Source: Neotamlana sargassicola (GTDB lineage: Bacteria; Bacteroidota; Bacteroidia; Flavobacteriales; Flavobacteriaceae). From it: 64,000 nucleotides of DNA. The stretch's first letter is position 1; the number at the start of each line of letters is the position of its first letter. The translations under genes and the position numbers were made by a program. Below the pieces are notes generated by a model. That model was not told the DNA's origin. It was given only the letters and a program-made list of their open reading frames with translations, and made no database searches. The stretch is taken from contig NZ_JAJAPX010000001.1 in the NCBI RefSeq assembly GCF_020523965.1, positions 682,001 to 746,000 of the forward strand, read 5' to 3'. Of the stretch, positions 26,454 to 33,720 are shown one piece after another.

Positions 26454-27932
26454 ATGAAAAATAAAATAAAACATATACTCCTTTTAGTTTTACTAACTAC
26501 AGGAATTTATAGTTGTGAAGACTATTTAGATGTAAACACGCCTTCGAGTGCTCAAACCGAAGATGCGCTTGATATGAAAGATATTATTGGGCCTGTAATG
26601 TTTAACACTGTTTATGCGTTTTACTATGCCGAATTATCGTACGGAAACTATACGCAATACTTTGGGTCGTACGGTTATGGTGCTGCAGGACTTACAAGTA
26701 CTTCTGCCACTTGGTCTAACATTTATACCGAGGGACTTCCAAACATTGAAGTTTTAAAAGCCAAAGCGGATGCGCAAGGTGCAATACACTACAAAGCAGT
26801 AATTAAAATACTGGAAGCAGTAAATTTAAGCTTAGCCGTAGAATGTTGGGGCGATGTACCTTATTCTGAAATTGGTGATGCCTTTACTTATCCATTCCCT
26901 AATTTAGACGATGGTGAAACTGTTTATACCGAAGCTTTAAACATACTTAATGAAGCCATTTCTGATTTAGAAGGTACCGACGATTCTCAAATTTTAATGG
27001 GAGCCGAAGATTTATTTTACGATGGCGATTTCGATAAATGGTTACGCGCCGCATACACATTTAAAGCACGCATGCAATTAAAACTCATAAATACAGGTGG
27101 TGCAACTGCTAGCGATGTTTTAGCCTCAATAAACAATGGTTTCACTTCAAACGCCGATAACATTATGTTAGAGTTTCCAGAAGGTGAAATAAATCCATAT
27201 TATTCAACCAATATTCTAGCGCGTAACACATCAAACTTTTTTCGCGCTCCTAACGACCAAATAGTTAGCATGATGAATGGAACCTCGTACCCTTTTGAAA
27301 GCGGTGTTGTTGAAATAGACCCTAGACTTCCTGAGTTTTTCGAAAACGAAGGCGAACCAGGAGACCCTTGGAGAGGATTTATGAATGGTGGAACAGGCGA
27401 ATCGTCTGATGGCGAAGATGGAAATACATTTTATAAAGATGGTGGTTATCACACTAGCGCAACTGCTCCATTAATTTTAATGACTTATGCTGAAGCGATG
27501 TTTATAAAAGCAGAAGCTGAGTTTTTAGCAAATGGAGGAACTACAACAAGTACAGGAACTACAACCACTGGTTACAATGCTTATTTAGCTGGAATTGAAG
27601 CTAGCATGGATGAAATTGGTGTTGATGGAACAGATTATATGGCCGATACCGTTGTTGCTGTTGGCGAAACAGGTTTAATGCTTAACCATATTATGAAAGA
27701 AAAATATATCGCTAATTTTCATAACGTTGAAACCTATAACGACATGAGACGCTACGATTTTTCTGCAGATGTGTTTAAAGACTTAGCGCTTCGTTTAGAA
27801 GAAGATTCTGCAAGTGAATATTTAGGGCAATGGTTTAGACGCTCCATTTATCCTTCATCTGAAACCGATTCTAACGAAAATATAACTTACGACGAAACGA
27901 CTTCAATTACTAATATTTGGCTTTTTGAATAA
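26454..27932 (+). CDS. SusD/RagB-type outer-membrane lipoprotein (SusD-like_2)
   Basis: 492 residues. Lipoprotein signal with Cys-21 in IYSCEDYLDVN. The tetratricopeptide-like core is visible (YKAVIKILEAVNLSLAVECWGDVPYSE, FDKWLRAAYTFKARMQLKLI), with TYAEAMFIKAEAEF and the final IMKEKYIANFHNVETYNDMRRYDF typical of the SusD-like_2 group. It forms the lid on the SusC barrel. It is followed by a terminator shared with the convergent gene. Confidence 0.93.
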   Translation: MKNKIKHILLLVLLTTGIYSCEDYLDVNTPSSAQTEDALDMKDIIGPVMFNTVYAFYYAELSYGNYTQYFGSYGYGAAGLTSTSATWSNIYTEGLPNIEVLKAKADAQGAIHYKAVIKILEAVNLSLAVECWGDVPYSEIGDAFTYPFPNLDDGETVYTEALNILNEAISDLEGTDDSQILMGAEDLFYDGDFDKWLRAAYTFKARMQLKLINTGGATASDVLASINNGFTSNADNIMLEFPEGEINPYYSTNILARNTSNFFRAPNDQIVSMMNGTSYPFESGVVEIDPRLPEFFENEGEPGDPWRGFMNGGTGESSDGEDGNTFYKDGGYHTSATAPLILMTYAEAMFIKAEAEFLANGGTTTSTGTTTTGYNAYLAGIEASMDEIGVDGTDYMADTVVAVGETGLMLNHIMKEKYIANFHNVETYNDMRRYDFSADVFKDLALRLEEDSASEYLGQWFRRSIYPSSETDSNENITYDETTSITNIWLFE

Positions 27933-27959
27933 TAGTTAATTTTTTTAATAGCAGGTAAA

Positions 27960-27990
27960 AACCTGAGCATTTCTGCTCAGGTTTTTTATT
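27960..27990. terminator. Bidirectional terminator between susD and the BioF-like gene
   Basis: Ten-base perfect stem AACCTGAGCA/TGCTCAGGTT with loop TTTC and T runs on both strands, placed between two convergent genes. Confidence 0.85.
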
Positions 27991-28001
27991 TAAATTTATT
28001 T

Positions 28002-29021
28002 CTACTTTAAGGCTTGCTTCAATTTTAATAAATCGTCTTTCGTGTGGTTTGCTGTAATAACAATACGACTCATTAAATTTTTGTACGTAGGATATTTAAA
28101 ATTTGTTATTACTATATTTTCATTTAACAACCTTTGGTAAAACGAGGCTTCTTCAGAATAAATAACTGGATAATTTTTATTGAATTTTAATTCTACAGAA
28201 GGCTTAAAATCTTCAAACAAAAAACATAAATTTTCTTTCAATTTAGCTTGCTGAGATTTTATAATATCCTGAGATTTTAAATAAGCATATAAATACGCCG
28301 AATTTGTGCATGACGACGATACAAACAGCGGTTCGTTTTTTATAGCTTCAACAACATTTTCATCAGCAGCAATAACTCCGCCCGATAATCCTAAGGCCTT
28401 TCCTAACGACGACACCATTATTTTTTGATGCAAACAAGAATTATTTATACTATTAAAAACACCTGCGCCATTTTTACCCATTATACCAAGACTATGAGAC
28501 TCATCGACAACCAAAATTACTTTTTTTGATTTTGAAATATCTTGAAGAAAACTAAAATTTGTAGCTTCTACTTCTAAACCTAAAATAGCATCTGTAGTAA
28601 TAACAACATGTTCTTCGGTGTTATTTAATAAATTTGGATGCAACTGCTTGTCTTGAAAAATAGACACACTTTTTTCGTGTAAAATAGCAGGATGTGTTTT
28701 TGGATAATGATAAAACGCATAATTTTTTTTAGAAAAATGCTGTAAAACTAATTTTCCGGCTAAAGTTCCAGACGATGTAGTTACGGCTGCTTCAGCACCA
28801 ATTTGTTCTGCAAAAAGCGTTTCGGCTTCATTAAAAATAGAAAGTTTAATGTTAGAGTTTCGTGAACTTCCGTAAAACGATCCCCATTTTTGCAAACCTT
28901 CAGCTAAATATTCTAGAAATTTTGGATGCGTTGGCAAGCCTAAATAAGCGGTTCCTCCAAAATATAAATAGTCATTACCATCAATATTTATAAACCTATC
29001 TGGAAACTCATTTACAATCAT
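28002..29021 (-). CDS. BioF/KBL-like pyridoxal phosphate aminotransferase-fold enzyme
   Basis: 339 residues, shorter than most alpha-oxoamine synthases (about 390). Key features are VDESHSLGIMGKNGAGV (the Asp-Ser-His of the cofactor pocket) and SSLGKALGLSGG with the PLP lysine at 208. The N-terminus starts directly at GNDYLYFGGTAYLGL, lacking the usual extra helix. The enzyme belongs to the 8-amino-7-oxononanoate synthase/glycine C-acetyltransferase group, but the reaction cannot be named from sequence. No bio genes are next to it. Its gene is four bases downstream of the dipeptide epimerase gene, suggesting shared function. Confidence 0.78.
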   Translation of the reverse strand: MIVNEFPDRFINIDGNDYLYFGGTAYLGLPTHPKFLEYLAEGLQKWGSFYGSSRNSNIKLSIFNEAETLFAEQIGAEAAVTTSSGTLAGKLVLQHFSKKNYAFYHYPKTHPAILHEKSVSIFQDKQLHPNLLNNTEEHVVITTDAILGLEVEATNFSFLQDISKSKKVILVVDESHSLGIMGKNGAGVFNSINNSCLHQKIMVSSLGKALGLSGGVIAADENVVEAIKNEPLFVSSSCTNSAYLYAYLKSQDIIKSQQAKLKENLCFLFEDFKPSVELKFNKNYPVIYSEEASFYQRLLNENIVITNFKYPTYKNLMSRIVITANHTKDDLLKLKQALK

Positions 29022-29025
29022 ACAT

Positions 29026-30036
29026 TTAAATTAGCGTAACTCCAACCCCGTTTTTTTCACTGTATTTTATAACGCCATCAGTTATGGTAACTCCATTTGC
29101 AATATCTTCGGCAAGTAATAAAGCGCCATCCATATCTACATAATCGAGCAGTGGCAATAAGTGCGCAATGGCCGAAATACCAACCGACGATTCTGTCATG
29201 CAACCTACCATAGTTTTCATGCCTAAGCTTTTAGCTTGGTTAAGCATGCGTCGCGCAGGTGTTAATCCGCCGCATTTTACCAGTTTTACATTAACACCAT
29301 GAAAATGATTGTGGCATTTTGCAACATCGGCTTCAACTTGGCAACTTTCGTCGGCAATAACAGGTAAAACCGAGGTTTCGAATACTTTTTTATGGCCATC
29401 CCAATCATCGGCTTTTAAGGGTTGTTCTAAAAATTCAACACCTAATTTTTTTAATTCAATAGCGTTTTTAATAGTTTCATCTACGGTCCAGCCGCAGTTG
29501 GCATCAATTCTAAAAACCGCGTCGGTATGCTTACGAAGTTCGGTTACTATTTTAATGTCTTCTTTGGTGCCCAATTTAATTTTATAAATTGGCCATGGTA
29601 ATTCTTTCATTTTAGACACCATTTTTTCAACGGTATCAATGCCAATAGTATAATCGGTTAACGGATTATTTGTAGTACTATATCCCCAAAGTTCGTAAAG
29701 TTTTTTGCCTTGTTTTTGGGCATACAAATCGTTAAAAGCTAAATCTAAAGCACAAAGTGCAAACATATTGTTTTTAAGCAACGGATAAAATACTTCCCAA
29801 AACTGTTCTGGGGTTTTATTTTTATGCGCTTGAATCTCTGGAATTAAGACCGAAATAGCATCGCGCATTTTTTCAACCGTGATGTTATAATACGGATTAG
29901 AAGTAGCTTCGCCCAACCCGGAAAAACCTTCATCGTTCAACTGAACAATAAGCGATGGTTGCACATCGTGCGACTCGCGCGAAATGGTAAATGTATGTTT
30001 TAATTTAAGCTGGTAAGGTTTTAATATAACCTCCAT
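29026..30036 (-). CDS. Dipeptide epimerase (enolase superfamily, L-Ala-D/L-Glu epimerase type)
   Basis: 336 residues. The muconate-lactonizing subgroup layout is present: acid/base lysine in YKIKLGT, metal ligands in RIDANCGW, EQPLKADD and ADESC, and the second lysine in GVNVKLVKCGGL. These features match L-Ala-D/L-Glu epimerase (YcjG/YkfB type), which acts on murein-derived dipeptides. Substrate range in this family is wide, so the exact dipeptide is inference. It is translated just before the BioF-like gene. Confidence 0.88.
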   Translation of the reverse strand: MEVILKPYQLKLKHTFTISRESHDVQPSLIVQLNDEGFSGLGEATSNPYYNITVEKMRDAISVLIPEIQAHKNKTPEQFWEVFYPLLKNNMFALCALDLAFNDLYAQKQGKKLYELWGYSTTNNPLTDYTIGIDTVEKMVSKMKELPWPIYKIKLGTKEDIKIVTELRKHTDAVFRIDANCGWTVDETIKNAIELKKLGVEFLEQPLKADDWDGHKKVFETSVLPVIADESCQVEADVAKCHNHFHGVNVKLVKCGGLTPARRMLNQAKSLGMKTMVGCMTESSVGISAIAHLLPLLDYVDMDGALLLAEDIANGVTITDGVIKYSEKNGVGVTLI

Positions 30037-30150
30037 AAATAATGTGTTTTTATTTATAGTGAAGGTACTAAAAATGCTTCTTTACACCAATAAAACAAAG
30101 GTTAAAATAAGTTTTTAACGTTAATAATTTAGCGTTTAAAAATAGGACTA

Positions 30151-31143
30151 TTAGGTAAACTGATAATCGGCAAATTTTTCTTCAACCTCATCAAAAGCAG
30201 CGAATACATCTTTAGCATCGTCGCTAGTTACCATTTTTGTTCTGTATTCTTTAAAATGCGGAATACCTTTAAAGTAGTTTGTATAATGTCTTCTAGTTTC
30301 TAACACACCAAGAATTTCACCTTTCCAATCGATACTCATTTGCAAGTGTCGGCGTGCAGCTTCAACACGTTCTTTCATACTAATTGGAGCTAAATGTTCT
30401 CCTGTATTAAAAAAGTGTTTTACTTGCTTAAAAAACCAAGGATTACCAATACTTGCGCGCCCAATCATACAGCCATCTAATCCGTATTGGTCTCGCATTT
30501 CCATAGCACGTTCTGGGGTATTTACGTCGCCATTTCCAAACACCGGAATATGCATTCGTGGGTTGTTTTTTACTTGGGCAATAGGTTTCCAATCGGCATT
30601 TCCTTTATACATTTGTGCGCGCGTTCGCCCATGAATTGCAATAGCCTTACAACCAACATCTTGTAAACGTTCGGCAACTTCAACAATTTTTATAGAATCG
30701 TGATCCCAACCTAAACGGGTTTTTACAGTGATAGGAATAGAGCTTCGTTTTACCATTTCGGCAGTAAGTTTTTCCATGAGGCACACATCTTTTAAAATTC
30801 CTGCGCCAGCGCCCTTACTTACTACTTTTTTTACCGGACAACCAAAATTTATATCGATTATATCCGGTTTAGATTCTGATACAATATCGATGGTTTGAAG
30901 CATGCTATCGAGGTTTGCTCCAAATATTTGGATACCCACGGGACGCTCTTTGTCGTAAATATCGAGTTTCATAACGCTTTTTGCAGCATTACGAATTAAG
31001 CCTTCGCTAGACACAAACTCTGTGTAAACTACATCGGCGCCTTGCTCTTTACATAACTTACGAAATGGCGGATCGCTAACATCTTCCATTGGTGCTAAAA
31101 GCAATGGAAAATCTGGAAGTTCTATATTACCTATTTTTACCAC
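30151..31143 (-). CDS. dusB: tRNA-dihydrouridine synthase (GTG start)
   Basis: 330 residues from a GTG at 31143. Family members in Bacteroidota begin (M)VKIGNIELPDFPLLLAPMEDVSDPPFR, which matches this start; the longer frame from an ATG at 31182 would add residues (MTKILYFCHKNC) and would contain the promoter. The FMN-binding barrel shows LAPMEDVSDPPFR, INFGCPVKKVVSKGAGAG (active cysteine), VKTRLGWDHD and IHGRTRAQMYKGNADW. It reduces uridines in tRNA D-loops. It is divergent from the Lgt-like gene. Confidence 0.95.
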   Translation of the reverse strand: MVKIGNIELPDFPLLLAPMEDVSDPPFRKLCKEQGADVVYTEFVSSEGLIRNAAKSVMKLDIYDKERPVGIQIFGANLDSMLQTIDIVSESKPDIIDINFGCPVKKVVSKGAGAGILKDVCLMEKLTAEMVKRSSIPITVKTRLGWDHDSIKIVEVAERLQDVGCKAIAIHGRTRAQMYKGNADWKPIAQVKNNPRMHIPVFGNGDVNTPERAMEMRDQYGLDGCMIGRASIGNPWFFKQVKHFFNTGEHLAPISMKERVEAARRHLQMSIDWKGEILGVLETRRHYTNYFKGIPHFKEYRTKMVTSDDAKDVFAAFDEVEEKFADYQFT

Positions 31144-31159
31144 AACACAATTTTTGTGG

Positions 31160-31167
31160 CAAAAATA
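31160..31167 (-). promoter_or_regulatory. -7 promoter element TATTTTTG of dusB
   Basis: Perfect TAnnTTTG followed by C on the minus strand, 16 bases before the GTG start. It falls inside the longer open frame and so supports the shorter protein. Confidence 0.6.
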
Positions 31168-31228
31168 CAGTATTTTAGTCAAATGTTATTTGCGGCTAAA
31201 TTAACAACCTTGTTATAAATCTTGTTTT

Positions 31229-31972
31229 TTGAAAATTCCTTTTGAACCCACTGTTTTTGGCTTTAATTTAAATGTTCATTTGATTTTAGAATATTTAGCA
31301 TTTTTTTTAGCATTTAGGTTTTATCTGTTTTTACGTAAAAAACAAATTGATGCTATTAACTCGAATAACAGACTTTCTATAATTCTAGGCGCCACAATTG
31401 GTGCTTTAATTGGTTCTAGAGTTATAGGTTTTCTGGAAAACCCTGTTTTTGACTTTACTAAAGAAAATTTAATTAACCTTATAAATACAAAAACCATTAT
31501 GGGGGGTTTGTTTGGTGGTTTACTTGGTGTAGAATTGGCTAAAAAAATTATTGGCGAAACTAAATCGTCTGGCGATTTGTTTACATTTCCTATTATGTTA
31601 GGCATTTTTATTGGGCGTATTGGTTGTTTTTTATCGGGTGTAAACGAGTTTACCTATGGTAGAAAAACGTCTTTTTTTATGGGCATGGATTTAGGAGATG
31701 GTTTACTTAGGCACCCTACATCGTTGTACGAATTACTGTTTTTAATTGTTTTATTTTGTGGTTTATTTTATTTTAAAAACAAATACAAACTTAAAAATGG
31801 CGACTTGTTTAAATGGTTTATGATTTTTTACTTTGGTTTTAGGTTTTTTATTGAGTTTTTAAAACCTAACTTATTTTTGGTTTTTGGCCTAAGTACAATT
31901 CAATTATTATGTGTAGCTTGCTGGTTGTATTATTTTAAATACAAACCCTGTTTAAATTTTACAAAAAAATAA
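31229..31972 (+). CDS. Lgt-like membrane protein lacking several Lgt catalytic residues (TTG start)
   Basis: 247 residues from a TTG, the only start before residue 91; it gives MKIPFEPTVFGFN. About seven membrane helices. The Lgt fold is recognisable: MGGLFGGLLG (91-100) lies where Lgt has H-G-G, GRIGCF (129-134) where Lgt has G-R-x-G-N-F, and RHPTSLYE (161-168) matches the RHP-Q-LYE motif. Arg-130 and Glu-168 are kept, but the Lgt histidine is Met-91 and the asparagine is Cys-133. True Lgt transfers diacylglyceryl from phosphatidylglycerol to prolipoproteins; this paralogue probably does something else with lipids. It precedes a Tes-like radical SAM gene, and no terminator separates them. 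Confidence 0.75.
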   Translation: MKIPFEPTVFGFNLNVHLILEYLAFFLAFRFYLFLRKKQIDAINSNNRLSIILGATIGALIGSRVIGFLENPVFDFTKENLINLINTKTIMGGLFGGLLGVELAKKIIGETKSSGDLFTFPIMLGIFIGRIGCFLSGVNEFTYGRKTSFFMGMDLGDGLLRHPTSLYELLFLIVLFCGLFYFKNKYKLKNGDLFKWFMIFYFGFRFFIEFLKPNLFLVFGLSTIQLLCVACWLYYFKYKPCLNFTKK

Positions 31973-32012
31973 TACCGTAAATAGCCTTTTACAATTATTT
32001 ACAAACTTGCTC

Positions 32013-32093
32013 GCGCTAGGGATTGAGGCATTTGTTGAAGCTCCTCGACGCAGGAGAGAGCGACTGCCGAAAGCCCGGCCCTTGTGGTAGCGC
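32013..32093 (+). repeat. Structured intergenic element, copy B
   Basis: GC-rich island in an AT-rich gap. Closing stem GCGCTA (32013-32018) with TAGCGC (32088-32093); inner GGCA (32027-32030) with TGCC (32065-32068); hairpin CTCCT (32041-32045) with AGGAG (32052-32056). Conserved strings GGAT-GA after the first arm and GA-AGCC-G-C before the last arm are shared with copy A at 8040-8135. It ends 18 bases before the radical SAM start codon, so it may act on that gene as a leader or be a mobile or neutral element. Confidence 0.55.
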
Positions 32094-32111
32094 CCAAATA
32101 AAAAAATTAAT

Positions 32112-33506
32112 ATGCCCAATAGAAAATATACGTACTACGATTATACTTTAAGCCTTTGCCCCGAATGTTTAACACGTGTTGATGCAAAAATTGTATTTGA
32201 AAACGATAAGGTTTATATGCTTAAGCGTTGCAAAGAACATGGTAACTCTAAAGTATTAATTGCCGATGATATTGCGTATTATAAAAACATAAGAAACTAC
32301 AATAAACCTAGCGAAACGCCTTATAAATTTAATACAAAAACAGATTATGGGTGTCCTTACGATTGTGGTTTGTGTCCAGACCACGAGCAACATTCTTGCT
32401 TAACGGTTATTGAGGTTACAGACCGTTGCAATTTAACTTGCCCTACGTGTTATGCTGGGTCTTCGCCTACTTATGGCAGGCACAGAACTTTGGCCGAAGT
32501 TAAAAAAATGCTAGATACCATTGTGGCGAATGAAAAGGAGCCCGATGTGGTACAAATTTCGGGTGGAGAACCTACAATACACCCGCAGTTTTGGGACATT
32601 TTAGATTATGCAAAATCACTACCTATTAGGCATTTAATGCTTAACACCAACGGTATAAAAATTGCTAAAGATTTGGAGTTTGCTAAACGTTTAAAAACGT
32701 ATACGCCAGATTTTGAGATTTATTTACAATTCGATTCCTTTAAAGATTCGGTATTGCAAGAACTAAGAGGTGCAAATTTAAGCGATATTAGAAAACAGGC
32801 TTTAGATAACTTAAACGCCTTAAACCTCTCTACAACACTGGTTGTTACTCTTCAAAAAGGGTTAAATGATAACGAAATTGGTGAAATTATAGATTATGCA
32901 TTGCAACAAAAATGTGTGCGCGGGGTTACGTTTCAGCCCACACAAATTGCCGGTAGATTAGAAAATTTTAACCCAGAAACAGACCGATTAACTTTAACCG
33001 AAGTACGAAGAAAAATTTTAGAACAAACCTCTATTTTTAATCCAGACGATTTGTTGCCCGTGCCTTGTAACCCCGATGCTTTAGTTATGGGTTATGCACT
33101 AAAATTGGAAGACGAGGTGTTTCCGTTAACGCGATATATTAACCCAAACGATTTATTAGATAATAGTAAAAACACCATTATTTACGAGCAAGATGAGCAA
33201 TTACAAGGTAAAATGATTGAGTTGTTTAGCACTGGTAACTCTGTTGAAGTTGCCGAAGAAAACCTAAAAAGTATTATGTGCTGTTTGCCAAATATTGATG
33301 CACCAAACCTAGGTTACGATAATTTATTTCGTATTATAATAATGCAATTTATTGATGCTTATAATTTTGATGTACGTGCTATAAAAAAATCGTGTGTGCA
33401 TATTGTTGATAAAGACAACAAAATTATTCCTTTTGAAACCATGAATCTCTTTTATCGCGACGATAAAAAACAACGTTTAGAAGAACTAAGAAAAACCACA
33501 TTATGA
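32112..33506 (+). CDS. Tes-like radical SAM protein (possible lipid-tail modifying enzyme)
   Basis: 464 residues. N-terminal Cys motif LCPEC (Cys-16, Cys-19) with Cys-40 in CKEHG; then GCPYDCGLCPDH (81, 85, 88) with Cys-96; then the radical SAM cluster CNLTCPTC (Cys-106, 110, 113); SAM-binding VQISGGEPTIHP; and a C-terminal block PCNPDALVMGYAL, AYNFDVRAIKKSCVHIV, IIPFETMN. This order of clusters is that of archaeal tetraether synthase (Tes) and its bacterial homologues, which join lipid tails carbon-to-carbon. Some C-terminal cysteines of that family appear replaced (Ser in KKSCVH, Glu in PFETMN). Lipid coupling here is inference. It overlaps the next gene by four bases (ATGA). Confidence 0.8.
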   Translation: MPNRKYTYYDYTLSLCPECLTRVDAKIVFENDKVYMLKRCKEHGNSKVLIADDIAYYKNIRNYNKPSETPYKFNTKTDYGCPYDCGLCPDHEQHSCLTVIEVTDRCNLTCPTCYAGSSPTYGRHRTLAEVKKMLDTIVANEKEPDVVQISGGEPTIHPQFWDILDYAKSLPIRHLMLNTNGIKIAKDLEFAKRLKTYTPDFEIYLQFDSFKDSVLQELRGANLSDIRKQALDNLNALNLSTTLVVTLQKGLNDNEIGEIIDYALQQKCVRGVTFQPTQIAGRLENFNPETDRLTLTEVRRKILEQTSIFNPDDLLPVPCNPDALVMGYALKLEDEVFPLTRYINPNDLLDNSKNTIIYEQDEQLQGKMIELFSTGNSVEVAEENLKSIMCCLPNIDAPNLGYDNLFRIIIMQFIDAYNFDVRAIKKSCVHIVDKDNKIIPFETMNLFYRDDKKQRLEELRKTTL

Positions 33507-33706
33507 TGTATTTACTAAGCCCAAACATGGATTTAACCGGTATTTTTATAATAATACTACTAATTATTTCTGTACCTGCTATTATATTGAGTATAATTGG
33601 TTTATTTTTATTTAAAAAGAAAAGAAAGACAGCTAAAATTTTATTTATTATTTCTGTTGTTTACCTTATCGTTAGTTTAGGAGTTTGTGGTGGTGTGATA
33701 TCTTAA
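33503..33706 (+). CDS. Small two-helix membrane protein coupled to the radical SAM gene
   Basis: 67 residues. The start ATG overlaps the radical SAM stop in ATGA, a sign of translational coupling. Two hydrophobic helices (about residues 12-34 and 43-64) flank a basic loop FKKKRKTAK, so the loop is expected in the cytoplasm. No family recognised. Coupling to the radical SAM gene and the adjacent Lgt-like membrane protein suggests a membrane partner of that enzyme, which is inference. It is followed convergently by the TonB-plug gene 15 bases later. Confidence 0.7.
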   Translation: MMYLLSPNMDLTGIFIIILLIISVPAIILSIIGLFLFKKKRKTAKILFIISVVYLIVSLGVCGGVIS

Positions 33707-33720
33707 TGAAAATATCTCGG

